From Chryseosolibacter sp049791675 (GTDB taxonomy: Bacteria > Bacteroidota > Bacteroidia > Cytophagales > Cyclobacteriaceae), in contig JBARAD010000204.1 in the NCBI GenBank assembly GCA_049791675.1, positions 51,542 to 115,541 of the forward strand: DNA of 64,000 nt, written 5' to 3'. Below the pieces are notes generated by a model. The model had not been told where the DNA came from. It did not search any database and was given only the letters and a program-made list of their open reading frames with translations. A program made the position numbers and the translations under genes. Positions 42,934 through 51,439 of this stretch are shown here, one piece after another. Every line of letters begins with the position of its first letter. The first letter of the stretch is position 1.

Positions 42934-43339
42934 GCGGTCAGGTCTGTGACTTTGGTCACGCAAGGCGGATTTTGTCAGGTTTTTTTACTGACGATGCTAA
43001 GTTTTTCCTTTCTCTTTCACCGCGCTGACCGGTTTGAAGAAATTTTTTTGAAAAATGTTACTTTCGGGAAAATATTTGTCTCACTGAATAGTTTACTTTG
43101 CGACGATCCCCGAGTTAAGGGATTGTTCGGGGACAACGACTTTTTCGGATTGTCAGCATTTTTAAAAGAAAATGTGTTTATTCGCGGAATGCTGTTGTGG
43201 AGTCGAAGAAAAAAATAATTTTGCAGGATAAACGAAATAAGGGAACAATTCCGCAGGGCGGCGGGTTTTAAGGATAACTTCCCTATTCATTTTCACCCCA
43301 GAAAAGTAAGATTCAACCTTAGGGTTGAAAAAAGATATA
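42934..43339. other. Gene-free stretch between the M42 peptidase and aroA
   Basis: No convincing gene. It holds a small hairpin GTGAC-N4-GTCAC just after the peptidase stop and a second TTCAACC (43312-43318)/GGTTGAA (43323-43329). A 90-codon open frame at 42946-43218 has no family signature and is very phenylalanine-rich. Confidence 0.5.
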
Positions 43340-43411
43340 CGCGCAGGGTCGCAGAGTTTTTATAGAGAGGGTCTTTTCTCTGCGTACTCTGTGCGTTGTT
43401 TTTTAAGTGCC
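43340..43411. repeat. Imperfect inverted repeat with CGCAGAG words
   Basis: Left arm 43340-43356 and right arm 43378-43395 are complementary with few differences (CGCAGAG/CTCTGCG core), followed on the plus strand by a T-rich run to about 43404. It lies between convergent genes (M42 peptidase and aroA), so it may end transcription from one or both sides. Confidence 0.5.
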
Positions 43412-43490
43412 TGGTTTCCGGTTCGCAAATATCCGGACTTCTTTCTCGCTGCGGATATCCTTCCATTTTCTTTTCCGTAGTCCTTTTTCA

Positions 43491-44696
43491 CTATCTTCTC
43501 ACGGCTTCAACATCTTTCCAGAACTGAGGATAGGATTTTCTTACAACGTCAGGATTTTCAATTTCAACATTCATCAGGGTTGCAAGCGGGGCAAAAGCCA
43601 TTGCCATGCGATGATCTTTGTAAGTATTGAAGAAGGCTTCTTCCGGAAGTGCATTAGAAGGAATCAGCGTCCATTGTGCGTTGTGCTCCTTCAAATCCGC
43701 ACCGATTTTTCCCAACTCCGTTTGAAGTGCCGCGATGCGATCCGTTTCTTTAATACGAAGACTTTCGAGGCCCGTGAATTTTCCTTCAATTCCTTTTGCG
43801 GCACACACCACCGCAACAGTCTGCGCGAGATCGGGGCAGTGCGTAAAATCCCATGAAAATGTTTTGGCGTTATTCACTTTTGTCAGTTTCATGAGCGAAC
43901 CTTCCATCGTACACTTTACGCCTAAGGATTCCATCATCTTCATAATTGCGCTGTCGCCCTGAAGTGAGTTGGTCGTGAGTCGCGGCAGCGTGATTTCTGC
44001 CTTCTGCGCAAGCGCTGCAAAGGCATACCAGTAGCTTGCCCCCGACCAGTCAGACTCCACTGTAAATTCCGTGCTGTGATAGGGTCGCGACGGAATGTTT
44101 ACCTGTTTCTCCAGCACTTCACACTTTACTCCGAACAATTCCATCAATGACGCCGTCATTTCGATATAGGGGCGGCTTCCGACTTTTCCTTCGAGCATTA
44201 ATGTGAGGCCCTGCGGTAATGTCGGCGCGATCATCATCACTGCGGAAATAAACTGACTGCTCACATCGCCGCGGATGCGCAGGATATTCGTTTTCTGGCC
44301 GGAAAATTGTTTGGTTTCTACCGGGGGATATCCCGGCTTCTCAGGATAGCCGATGTCTGCTCCTAACGAACGTAAGGCATCAACCAATATCCCGATAGGA
44401 CGTTCCTTCATACGATGCGTGCCCGTGATAATTTTATGTTGATTGCTGATACTGTAGTAGGCGGTGAGAAAGCGCATGGTTGTGCCCGCGTCTTCGACAT
44501 CAATGACGTGATCATCAGACTGGATCAGCTTCAGCATCAGCTGGGTATCGTTTGCATCGGACAGGTTATGCAGAACGGATTTGTTTCCCGAGAGTGCGTT
44601 CAGTATCAATACGCGATTGCTTATACTCTTTGAGGCGGGAAGGCGGTCGGCGCATCCTTTAATACTGTTGTTTTTGGAAAGTGAAATTGTATTCAA
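43491..44696 (-). CDS. aroA: 3-phosphoshikimate 1-carboxyvinyltransferase
   Basis: EPSP synthase of the shikimate pathway. Seen: the phosphate-binding LPASKSISNRVLILNAL, DAGTTMRFLTA, SQFISAVMM, SDWSGASYWYAF with the catalytic Asp, LRIKETDRIAAL and the DHRMAMAFAPLA end. 401 residues; no N-terminal extension. aroB lies close by on the same strand with a small plus-strand gene in between. Confidence 0.95.
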   Translation of the reverse strand: MNTISLSKNNSIKGCADRLPASKSISNRVLILNALSGNKSVLHNLSDANDTQLMLKLIQSDDHVIDVEDAGTTMRFLTAYYSISNQHKIITGTHRMKERPIGILVDALRSLGADIGYPEKPGYPPVETKQFSGQKTNILRIRGDVSSQFISAVMMIAPTLPQGLTLMLEGKVGSRPYIEMTASLMELFGVKCEVLEKQVNIPSRPYHSTEFTVESDWSGASYWYAFAALAQKAEITLPRLTTNSLQGDSAIMKMMESLGVKCTMEGSLMKLTKVNNAKTFSWDFTHCPDLAQTVAVVCAAKGIEGKFTGLESLRIKETDRIAALQTELGKIGADLKEHNAQWTLIPSNALPEEAFFNTYKDHRMAMAFAPLATLMNVEIENPDVVRKSYPQFWKDVEAVRR

Positions 44697-44792
44697 GTCA
44701 CACGTGTTTAAGAGTCTGGAAAATTACATGTTGAAAAACATTTTTTCGAAGGAACTGTAACAATTCAGCAAAAAAATAAGTTAATTAGTATT

Positions 44793-44981
44793 ATGAGTAA
44801 ATCAAGTACATTGGCGATCGGTATTGGCTTAGCCTCCGGTGCCCTGTTAGCCGCATGGTTACTGACAGGAAACCGGAAAGAGAAAACAAAGAAATTCATT
44901 TCTGCCAGGACGGCAAGCATCAAGAAGAGCATGCAAGCAGAGAAACCTGTCTATGACGAAACAGAATCTTATTATTTCTAA
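44793..44981 (+). CDS. Small YtxH-like membrane protein
   Basis: 62 residues: an N-terminal membrane helix with small residues (LAIGIGLASGALLAAWLLTG) followed by a Lys-rich amphipathic stretch, as in YtxH-type proteins. It sits in a clear gap between aroA and aroB on the opposite strand, and its stop overlaps the aroB stop by 4 nt. The regular pattern supports a real gene; function unknown. Confidence 0.6.
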   Translation: MSKSSTLAIGIGLASGALLAAWLLTGNRKEKTKKFISARTASIKKSMQAEKPVYDETESYYF

Positions 44982-46012
44982 GCTGAACGGTAAAATGCCA
45001 GAGCCCTTTTTACCTCTTCCGGTCTGATCTCGCAATCCCATTTCGCGTTCCCGATTCCGTCCAGGAGCACGCACAAAATTCTGTTTCCCTTATTTTTCTT
45101 ATCCTGCGTTGTCAATCCGGCAATGGCTTCTTCTTCGTTTGAGGAAAACGTCACCTTTCCAAATACATCCAGGATATAATTCAGGATTTCGGCAAATTCT
45201 GTTTCTGTAAGCATTCCTCTTTCCCTGGCCAGGAACGCTTCGCATACCAATCCCGCTGCGACTGCCTCTCCGTGAAGGATCTTTCTGTTGGACTGCAGCA
45301 AAAAGGTTTCAACGGCGTGGCCGATGGTGTGGCCCGCATTCAGGGTTTTGCGCAAACCTTTTTCATAGGGATCTTCCGTCACCACCTTTAATTTCACATT
45401 TACGGAGTGGGGCAGGAGTTTCTCCCAGGGCTGTTCGCTGAAGGAATGTTTTCTGATGTCATTCCAGGCGGCGGCATCCGAGATGAGCGCATGCTTGATC
45501 ACCTCGGCAAAGCCTGAACGCTTCTCGGCTTCAGGCAGTGTTTTGAGAAAGCCACTGTGAAGAAGGGTGAACACCGGAGTCTGAAATACGCCGATGTGGT
45601 TTTTGAAATGTTTGAAGTCAATGCCGAGTTTTCCTCCGATACTGGCGTCCACCTGCGATAACAAAGTAGTCGGGATCAATATAAAGTCGATCCCGCGCTT
45701 GTAAGTAGCAGCGCAAAAGCCACCCATATCACCCAGCACACCGCCTCCAATGATGATCATCACCGAGTGACGATCCAATTCCGCGAGGGTCATCTTCTCC
45801 CAGATGAATCCGCACGTATCTATATTTTTGTGCTCTTCACCCGAAGCAATCTCGATCAACTCATGGGTTGGGAGGACCTTCTGGAATGCGGGGTAACAGT
45901 ATAAGGCAGTATGGCTATCAGTCAGAACGGCGACTTTGCTGTACTTTCTGCTCTCCAGGAAATGCTTCAAATCCGATGCTGGGTCGTCTGAAAATAAAAT
46001 ATTGTCGGTCAT
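44978..46012 (-). CDS. aroB: 3-dehydroquinate synthase
   Basis: Second enzyme of the shikimate pathway, NAD- and zinc-dependent. Seen: SGEEHKNI, the nucleotide-binding GGGVLGDMGGFCAATYKRG, the zinc ligands in GFAEVIKHAL (Glu) and NAGHTIGHAVE and HGEAVAAG (His). 344 residues, normal. Confidence 0.95.
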   Translation of the reverse strand: MTDNILFSDDPASDLKHFLESRKYSKVAVLTDSHTALYCYPAFQKVLPTHELIEIASGEEHKNIDTCGFIWEKMTLAELDRHSVMIIIGGGVLGDMGGFCAATYKRGIDFILIPTTLLSQVDASIGGKLGIDFKHFKNHIGVFQTPVFTLLHSGFLKTLPEAEKRSGFAEVIKHALISDAAAWNDIRKHSFSEQPWEKLLPHSVNVKLKVVTEDPYEKGLRKTLNAGHTIGHAVETFLLQSNRKILHGEAVAAGLVCEAFLARERGMLTETEFAEILNYILDVFGKVTFSSNEEEAIAGLTTQDKKNKGNRILCVLLDGIGNAKWDCEIRPEEVKRALAFYRSA

Positions 46013-46084
46013 GCTTGCTAAAACTGGCCGGTAAGTTATTAAAAATTAGGCCATTCGGAGGACTATAATAGTTTATGGAAACGA

Positions 46085-46116
46085 TTTCGGGGAGGTAAAA
46101 CGTCTTTATATATTTG
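46085..46116 (+). promoter_or_regulatory. Promoter of the proline dehydrogenase gene
   Basis: TATATTTG at 46109-46116 is an exact TAnnTTTG box; TTTC at 46085-46088 lies 20 nt upstream. The 5' leader would be only about 10 nt. Confidence 0.6.
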
Positions 46117-46131
46117 CGCACGTTTACATTT

Positions 46132-47316
46132 ATGGAATCGAAACCCAGCATTTCCTTTGAAGATACCGCCGTGGCATTTGCGTATAAACCCGATGCGGAT
46201 TTACATAAAGCCAATTTCATATTCTCGCTTGTAAACCATCCCTGGATGTCATTCATGGCTACCGGCATGGTGAAGCTCGCCTTTAAGGCAGGATTGCCCA
46301 TTGAGGGGATCATCCGGAAAACTGCGTTCGATCATTTTTGCGGTGGCGAGAGCATTGAAGAGAGCGAAGGTGTTATACAATTGCTGGGTAAATATCACGT
46401 CGGAACGATCCTTGACTATTCCGTTGAAGGTGAGAAATCAGAGGCCGGTTTTGACGTTGCATTGGAGGAAATACTCCAGAACATTGAAAAGGCTCATCAT
46501 GCAGAACATATTCCGTTCTGCGTTTTCAAGACCACAGGCCTCGCATCGGCAGATCTACTGGAAAAGATCAACCGTGGTGAAGCGCTCAACGCGGAGGAGT
46601 CGATGGCATTCGACCGTGTGAGCCAAAGGGTGAACCGGATTTGCGAAAAAGCGCATGCATATGGTGTGCCCATACTCATTGATGCCGAGGAGACCTGGAT
46701 CCAGGAACCCATCGATCAGCTGGCAGATGAAATGATGGCCCGTTACAACCATGAGCGGGCGATCGTCTTCAATACTTATCAGATGTACAGGACTGATTCG
46801 CTTGATAACCTGCTTCATGATTATCAGACTGCTTTGACTGGAAATTATTTCATTGGTGCCAAACTGGTGCGGGGCGCATACATGGAGAAAGAAAGGAAAC
46901 GCGCCGAAAAAATGGGCTATCGAAGCCCTATTCATCCCGATAAAGCTGCAACGGACAAGGCATTTAATGATGCCCTGGAATTTTGTATTGCTCACATTGA
47001 CAGGGTTGAGATCATGTGCGGATCGCACAATGAATACAGCAATGCCTTGCTGACGGAAAGGATGGCGAAAAACCAGCTATCGCCCAGCGACCGCCGGATC
47101 TGGTTCGCCCAGCTTTTCGGGATGAGCGATAATATTTCGTTCAACCTGGCGAAAGCCGGTTATAACGTGGTGAAATATGTGCCGTACGGCCCGGTTAAAT
47201 CCGTGATGCCTTATCTGCTCCGACGCGCCCAGGAAAACACCTCAGTGGCGGGCCAGAGTAGTCGTGAGTTAAGGCTGATTCGGAAAGAGCTGAGGCGGAG
47301 AAAACTTCAGCGATAG
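46132..47316 (+). CDS. Proline dehydrogenase
   Basis: Single-domain FAD-dependent PRODH oxidising proline to pyrroline-5-carboxylate. Seen: PILIDAEETWIQ, the NTYQMYR block, KLVRGAYMEKERKRA (flavin and substrate contacts), HNEYSN, and the C-terminal KYVPYGPVKSVMPYLLRRAQEN (in parts). The ATG at 46132 is preferred to a TTG at 46114, which lies partly in the promoter. Not fused to a P5C dehydrogenase; that gene is not in the window. Confidence 0.93.
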   Translation: MESKPSISFEDTAVAFAYKPDADLHKANFIFSLVNHPWMSFMATGMVKLAFKAGLPIEGIIRKTAFDHFCGGESIEESEGVIQLLGKYHVGTILDYSVEGEKSEAGFDVALEEILQNIEKAHHAEHIPFCVFKTTGLASADLLEKINRGEALNAEESMAFDRVSQRVNRICEKAHAYGVPILIDAEETWIQEPIDQLADEMMARYNHERAIVFNTYQMYRTDSLDNLLHDYQTALTGNYFIGAKLVRGAYMEKERKRAEKMGYRSPIHPDKAATDKAFNDALEFCIAHIDRVEIMCGSHNEYSNALLTERMAKNQLSPSDRRIWFAQLFGMSDNISFNLAKAGYNVVKYVPYGPVKSVMPYLLRRAQENTSVAGQSSRELRLIRKELRRRKLQR

Positions 47317-47340
47317 CCAGCCACCCCGGCTTTGGCGGTG

Positions 47341-47372
47341 GACTGTGGACTGTCGACCGTGGACTTGCCCGA
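47341..47372. repeat. Dispersed short-word repeat before lysS
   Basis: A run of GTGGACTGTGGACTGTCGAC-type words that shares GTGGACTGTGG with the opposite-strand sequence between carA and eno. It lies just upstream of the lysS promoter. Confidence 0.4.
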
Positions 47373-47403
47373 ATTGATCCTGACCATTATTCCATTATTT
47401 TTG
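47373..47403 (+). promoter_or_regulatory. Promoter of lysS
   Basis: ATTG at 47373-47376, 19-nt spacer, TATTTTTG at 47396-47403, an exact TAnnTTTG box; the start codon follows 18 nt later. Confidence 0.65.
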
Positions 47404-47420
47404 CGTTGAATTAAGAAAAT

Positions 47421-49154
47421 ATGGTTTTAAGCGAACAGGAAATCATCCGGAGACAAAGCAAGGAAGAACTCGAAAAGCTGGGGATCAATCCCTACCCTGC
47501 GGAATTATTCGACATCAATGTTTCGGCCAGGGAAATTCTGGAACACTTCGAGGCTGAACAGAAGAATTACCAGCAGGTTTCCATCGCCGGCAGGATCATG
47601 AGCCGCAGAATCATGGGTTCCGCTGCCTTTGCCGAATTGCAGGATGAAAGCGGGCGTATCCAGATCTACCTCAGACGGGATGACCTTTGCCCGGGTGATG
47701 ACAAAACGCTTTACAACACCGTATTTAAAAAGCATCTTGATATCGGCGATATCATCGGCGTCAAGGGCTTTGCTTTTAAAACCCAGACCGGAGAGATCTC
47801 CATTCATGTCACTGCCCTGACGGTGCTTGCCAAATCGTTGAGACCGCTGCCGGTCGTGAAGGAGACAGTTGATGAGCAGGGCAACGTGGTGCGTCATGAT
47901 GCATTCAGAGACCCGGAACAGCGCTATCGTCAGCGCTATGTTGATCTCGTTGTGAATCCGGAGGTGCGCGATGCCTTTGTGAAGCGCACGAAACTCGTAA
48001 ACTCCATGCGCGAGTACCTGAATAAGAAGGAATATCTTGAAGTGGAAACACCCATCCTGCAACCGCTTTACGGAGGAGCAGCGGCACGTCCGTTCACAAC
48101 CCATCACAATACGCTGGACATGACGCTTTACTTGCGTATAGCCAACGAGTTATACCTGAAAAGGCTGATCGTCGGGGGTTTTACAGGGGTCTATGAGTTT
48201 TCCAAAGACTTCCGCAACGAAGGAATGTCGCGTTTCCACAACCCGGAGTTCACCCAGATCGAGCTGTATGTCGCCTTCAAGGATTACAACTGGATGATGG
48301 ACCTTGTGGAGGAGATGGTCGAGAAAGTGGCGCTGGACCTTCATGGATCCACGAAAGTCAAAGTGGGTGAAAATATGATCGACTTCAGGAGGCCGTGGAA
48401 GCGGTTCACCATGTTCGAAGCCATCCAGTTCTTTACCGGTATCGACATTTCAACAATGGATGAGCAATCGTTGCGGAATACATGCAGACAGTTGCATGTA
48501 CCCATGGATGACACAATGGGAAAAGGCAAACTGATCGACCAGATCTTCGGCGAGAAATGTGAGCCACAGCTCATTCAGCCCACTTTCATCACGGATTACC
48601 CTATTGAAATGTCGCCGTTGGCAAAAAAACACCGGAGCAAGCCAGGATTGGTGGAGCGTTTTGAAGCTATTTGCAACAGCAAGGAGATCGCCAACAGCTT
48701 TTCCGAGTTGAACGATCCCATCGATCAGCGTCAGCGTTTCGAAGATCAGCTTGAATTGGGCAAGCGTGGTGACGAAGAAGCAATGACCCTGGATGAAGAT
48801 TTCCTCCGTGCGCTCGAGTACGGTATGCCGCCGACCGCTGGTTTGGGAATAGGCATTGACCGACTTGCGATGATCATGACCAATTCGCCTTCCATACAGG
48901 ATGTATTATTCTTTCCGCAAATGAAGCCCGAGAAGGCGCTGACAGCAGCACCCGAACAGGAATTTGCAAAGGCTGGTATCCGTCCTGAATTGATCCCTAT
49001 TCTTCAGAAACTCGGCATCACTTCGCTGGCGCAAATGCGGGAGATGAAAGTATCCAAACTCTTTAACGATGTCTGCGGTATGCGGAAAAAACTCAAGCTT
49101 GAGATTCCGAACCCCACCCAGGAGGAAGTGGAGGGATGGATGAAAGAAGCGTGA
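47421..49154 (+). CDS. lysS: Lysyl-tRNA synthetase, class II
   Basis: Seen: OB-fold anticodon domain (about 55-160), motif 1 region with VETPILQPLYGGAAARPF, motif 2 FRNEGMSRFHNPEFTQIE and motif 3 GLGIGIDRLAMIM. Length 577 exceeds the 500-505 of E. coli by a C-terminal extension of about 70 residues (from about residue 505) with a helical IRPELIPILQKLGI pattern, similar to helix-hairpin-helix units; its role is unknown. Confidence 0.95.
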   Translation: MVLSEQEIIRRQSKEELEKLGINPYPAELFDINVSAREILEHFEAEQKNYQQVSIAGRIMSRRIMGSAAFAELQDESGRIQIYLRRDDLCPGDDKTLYNTVFKKHLDIGDIIGVKGFAFKTQTGEISIHVTALTVLAKSLRPLPVVKETVDEQGNVVRHDAFRDPEQRYRQRYVDLVVNPEVRDAFVKRTKLVNSMREYLNKKEYLEVETPILQPLYGGAAARPFTTHHNTLDMTLYLRIANELYLKRLIVGGFTGVYEFSKDFRNEGMSRFHNPEFTQIELYVAFKDYNWMMDLVEEMVEKVALDLHGSTKVKVGENMIDFRRPWKRFTMFEAIQFFTGIDISTMDEQSLRNTCRQLHVPMDDTMGKGKLIDQIFGEKCEPQLIQPTFITDYPIEMSPLAKKHRSKPGLVERFEAICNSKEIANSFSELNDPIDQRQRFEDQLELGKRGDEEAMTLDEDFLRALEYGMPPTAGLGIGIDRLAMIMTNSPSIQDVLFFPQMKPEKALTAAPEQEFAKAGIRPELIPILQKLGITSLAQMREMKVSKLFNDVCGMRKKLKLEIPNPTQEEVEGWMKEA

Positions 49155-49220
49155 AACATCCTGTTAGTCACTTAGCCCTCAACGTAATCATTTGGCTTTT
49201 GTAAACGGCAAACCGTTCCA

Positions 49221-50444
49221 TTGAGAAAAATATTTTCCAACCTTACTTTCTGGGTCCTTACGGCCATCACCATTGGCGCTTTGCTCGGCCATTTTATGCC
49301 TGAGACTGCCGTCAATATGCGTATCCTCGGAACCGGGTTTATCGAGATCATCAAGATTTTCATTTACCCGATTATTTTTCTCACTATTTCCCTCGGCATC
49401 AGCGGGATGAGCAATCTCAAGAAAGTGGGAAGGGTAGGGGGAAAAGCCATTCTCTATTTCGAAGTGGTTACCACGCTGGCATTGATCATCGGGGTCATCG
49501 CTTCCTACGTGATCGAACCCGGCGCTGGTGTGGCGACACCTGATGTGAAAACACAGGACATCTCGCAGTACGCCCAACAAGCTACCGATTTCAGCTGGTC
49601 GCAGTTTTTTAAGGATAATATCACAATCCAGGTTTTGCTCCTCTCCATCCTCTTCGGGATTGTGCTTAGCAAGTTATCGTCGCGCGCGAAGATCGTGCAT
49701 GTGCTGAGCAATCTTTCGAAATATGTTTTCGGGGCGCTTCATCTCGTGATGTATCTTGCTCCGCTCGGTGCTTTTGGCGGCATGGCTTACACCATCGGCA
49801 AATACGGAATCGATACGCTGCTGCCCCTGGCGAAACTCATGGTTACCGTGTACACTACGATGGCGTTATTCGTCTTCGTGGTGTTGTATTTCATCCTGAA
49901 GTACTATCGTGTCAGTCTTTGGAAATTTCTACGATACATCCGCGAAGAGCTGTTGATCGTTCTCGGTACTTCTTCCTCTGAAGCGGGCCTGCCGTCATTG
50001 ATGGAAAAACTCGAGCGCATGGGCTGCTCGAAACCTGTGGTGGGCCTTGTTGTGCCTGCCGGATATTCCTTTAACCTCGACGGTACCACCATCTATTTAT
50101 CCATGGCCATACTTTTCCTGGCGCAGGCCTTCAACATCCATTTGTCCTGGGAGAACATATTTGCCATTATCGGTATCCTGTTTGTCACATCGAAAGGTGC
50201 TGCGGGTGTGACGGGGAGTGGCTTTGTTGTCCTGGCCTCAACACTTACCGCCGTAAAGATCATTCCCGTGGAAGGCCTGGCGCTGCTGTTGGGTGTAGAT
50301 CGTTTTATGTCGGAAGCCAGAGCGATCACCAACTTCATCGGCAACGGGGTGGCTGCGATCTGGCTGGCCAACAACGAAAAAGAGTTTGACAGGGAAAAGA
50401 TGAACGTGGCTTTCTCGATAGAAGACACGCCGCCTGGCAAATAG
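49221..50444 (+). CDS. Dicarboxylate/amino acid:cation symporter
   Basis: DAACS (GltP/DctA) family, 407 residues, about 8 helices and two re-entrant loops. Seen: IFIYPIIFLTISLG, the serine-rich re-entrant motif GTSSSEAGLPSL, and AGYSFNLDGTTIYL. The start is a TTG at 49221: an in-frame stop lies at 49185-49187 and there is no ATG or GTG between, while the conserved first helix begins directly after. Probably imports C4-dicarboxylates or glutamate with Na+ or H+. Confidence 0.9.
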   Translation: MRKIFSNLTFWVLTAITIGALLGHFMPETAVNMRILGTGFIEIIKIFIYPIIFLTISLGISGMSNLKKVGRVGGKAILYFEVVTTLALIIGVIASYVIEPGAGVATPDVKTQDISQYAQQATDFSWSQFFKDNITIQVLLLSILFGIVLSKLSSRAKIVHVLSNLSKYVFGALHLVMYLAPLGAFGGMAYTIGKYGIDTLLPLAKLMVTVYTTMALFVFVVLYFILKYYRVSLWKFLRYIREELLIVLGTSSSEAGLPSLMEKLERMGCSKPVVGLVVPAGYSFNLDGTTIYLSMAILFLAQAFNIHLSWENIFAIIGILFVTSKGAAGVTGSGFVVLASTLTAVKIIPVEGLALLLGVDRFMSEARAITNFIGNGVAAIWLANNEKEFDREKMNVAFSIEDTPPGK

Positions 50445-50577
50445 AGGTGCCGTATGCCGTCTTGTGTTTAAGACCTGTTTGTTCCCGCCGCATTTCATGC
50501 CGGACCTGACCAGGCACTGGAACACTGGAAAAAGGCTGATAAACCGCCACGATACACGGAATGGTCTGCATTTTCAT

Positions 50578-50585
50578 TACATTTG
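50578..50585 (+). promoter_or_regulatory. -7 promoter box upstream of the TPP riboswitch
   Basis: TACATTTG, an exact TAnnTTTG match. Transcription would start near 50592, just before the first paired bases of the aptamer. No clear -33 box. Confidence 0.55.
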
Positions 50586-50595
50586 TCTCCAGTTA

Positions 50596-50730
50596 CCAGG
50601 GGTGCTTGTGCATGTATGCCGGATGAGAATTTCGGCGTCAAGCAGGGCTGAGATTATACCCGTTGGAAGTTCATGATCGATCTGGTCGACTTCCATACAC
50701 CTGATCTGGATAATACCAGCGTAGGGAAAT
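50596..50730 (+). promoter_or_regulatory. TPP riboswitch (THI element)
   Basis: Carries the conserved parts of the thiamine pyrophosphate aptamer in order: GGGGTGCT (from 50599), GGCTGAGATTATACCC (50646-50661) and, after a variable arm, ACCTGATCTGGATAATACCAGCG (50699-50721) ending in TAGGGAA. It lies directly before a PnuC-type transporter, so TPP very likely represses this gene. The 48 nt between aptamer and start codon would hold the expression platform; a translation-level switch is more likely than termination, since no T tract is seen. Confidence 0.95.
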
Positions 50731-50778
50731 TTATTCGTCTGACTGCATCCTGCATGGTCATCCCGGTAAGCTAATCAA

Positions 50779-51414
50779 ATGAGTATGATGACAGACATGC
50801 AGGAATGGCTTCCGCTTCTCCGCGAACAGTATTTACAAACAGACCCGATTCAGTGGGCAGTGCTCATCCTGGGTGTCACCGAGGTGCTGCTCGCCCGTGC
50901 CAATAATATATGGCTTTATCCTGCGGGTATCGCCGCTGCGGCGCTGGCTACCTTCAGTTTATTCACGGTGCAGCTATACGCCGAGTGCCTGTTGCATCTG
51001 TACTACATTGTGATGAGTGTCTACGGATGGTGGTTCTGGTTTCATAAAAAGCATTCGCCCCCGGTAAGAATAACCTATGCAACACCCCGCGAGTGGATCA
51101 TCACAGGAAGTATTGTGTTTGGCGGATGGGCCGTGCTTGCGATGGTCCTGATTACCTTTACATCTTCCACTGTCCCCTTGTGGGATGCCTGGGTGACGTC
51201 GACGGCGTGGGCAGGGATGTGGCTATTGGCGCGGCGGAAAATTGAAAACTGGATGGTGCTCAACCTGTCCAATGCGTTCGCTATTCCCCTGATGTTTCAC
51301 AAAGACCTGCCACTCTTTGGCCTGCTGACTATTTTTCTTTTCATGGTAGCATGCAGGGGCTACGTGGATTGGATCAGGATGTACAAGGTTGAAAGTTTGA
51401 AGTTCAGGATCTAA
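50779..51414 (+). CDS. pnuT: PnuT-type thiamine transporter (PnuC family)
   Basis: 211 residues, seven-helix PnuC fold. Seen: EWLPLLREQYLQTDPIQW start, ANNIWLYPAGIAAA, a YGWWFW motif in the middle (the conserved aromatic substrate-site block) and AWVTSTAWAGMWLLARRKIENW. PnuC members import vitamin precursors by facilitated diffusion; the TPP riboswitch in front marks this one as a thiamine importer. No thiamine kinase follows in the unit, unlike in many Bacteroidota loci. Confidence 0.9.
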   Translation: MSMMTDMQEWLPLLREQYLQTDPIQWAVLILGVTEVLLARANNIWLYPAGIAAAALATFSLFTVQLYAECLLHLYYIVMSVYGWWFWFHKKHSPPVRITYATPREWIITGSIVFGGWAVLAMVLITFTSSTVPLWDAWVTSTAWAGMWLLARRKIENWMVLNLSNAFAIPLMFHKDLPLFGLLTIFLFMVACRGYVDWIRMYKVESLKFRI

Positions 51415-51439
51415 AGTATAAGCAACGCGTTTATTGTAT

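Noticed and set aside
42946..43218. 90-codon open frame after the M42 gene
   Set aside because: Biased toward Phe and Leu, no family motif, and no promoter; probably chance.
46114..46131. TTG start for proline dehydrogenase
   Set aside because: It overlaps the -7 promoter box; the ATG at 46132 fits better.
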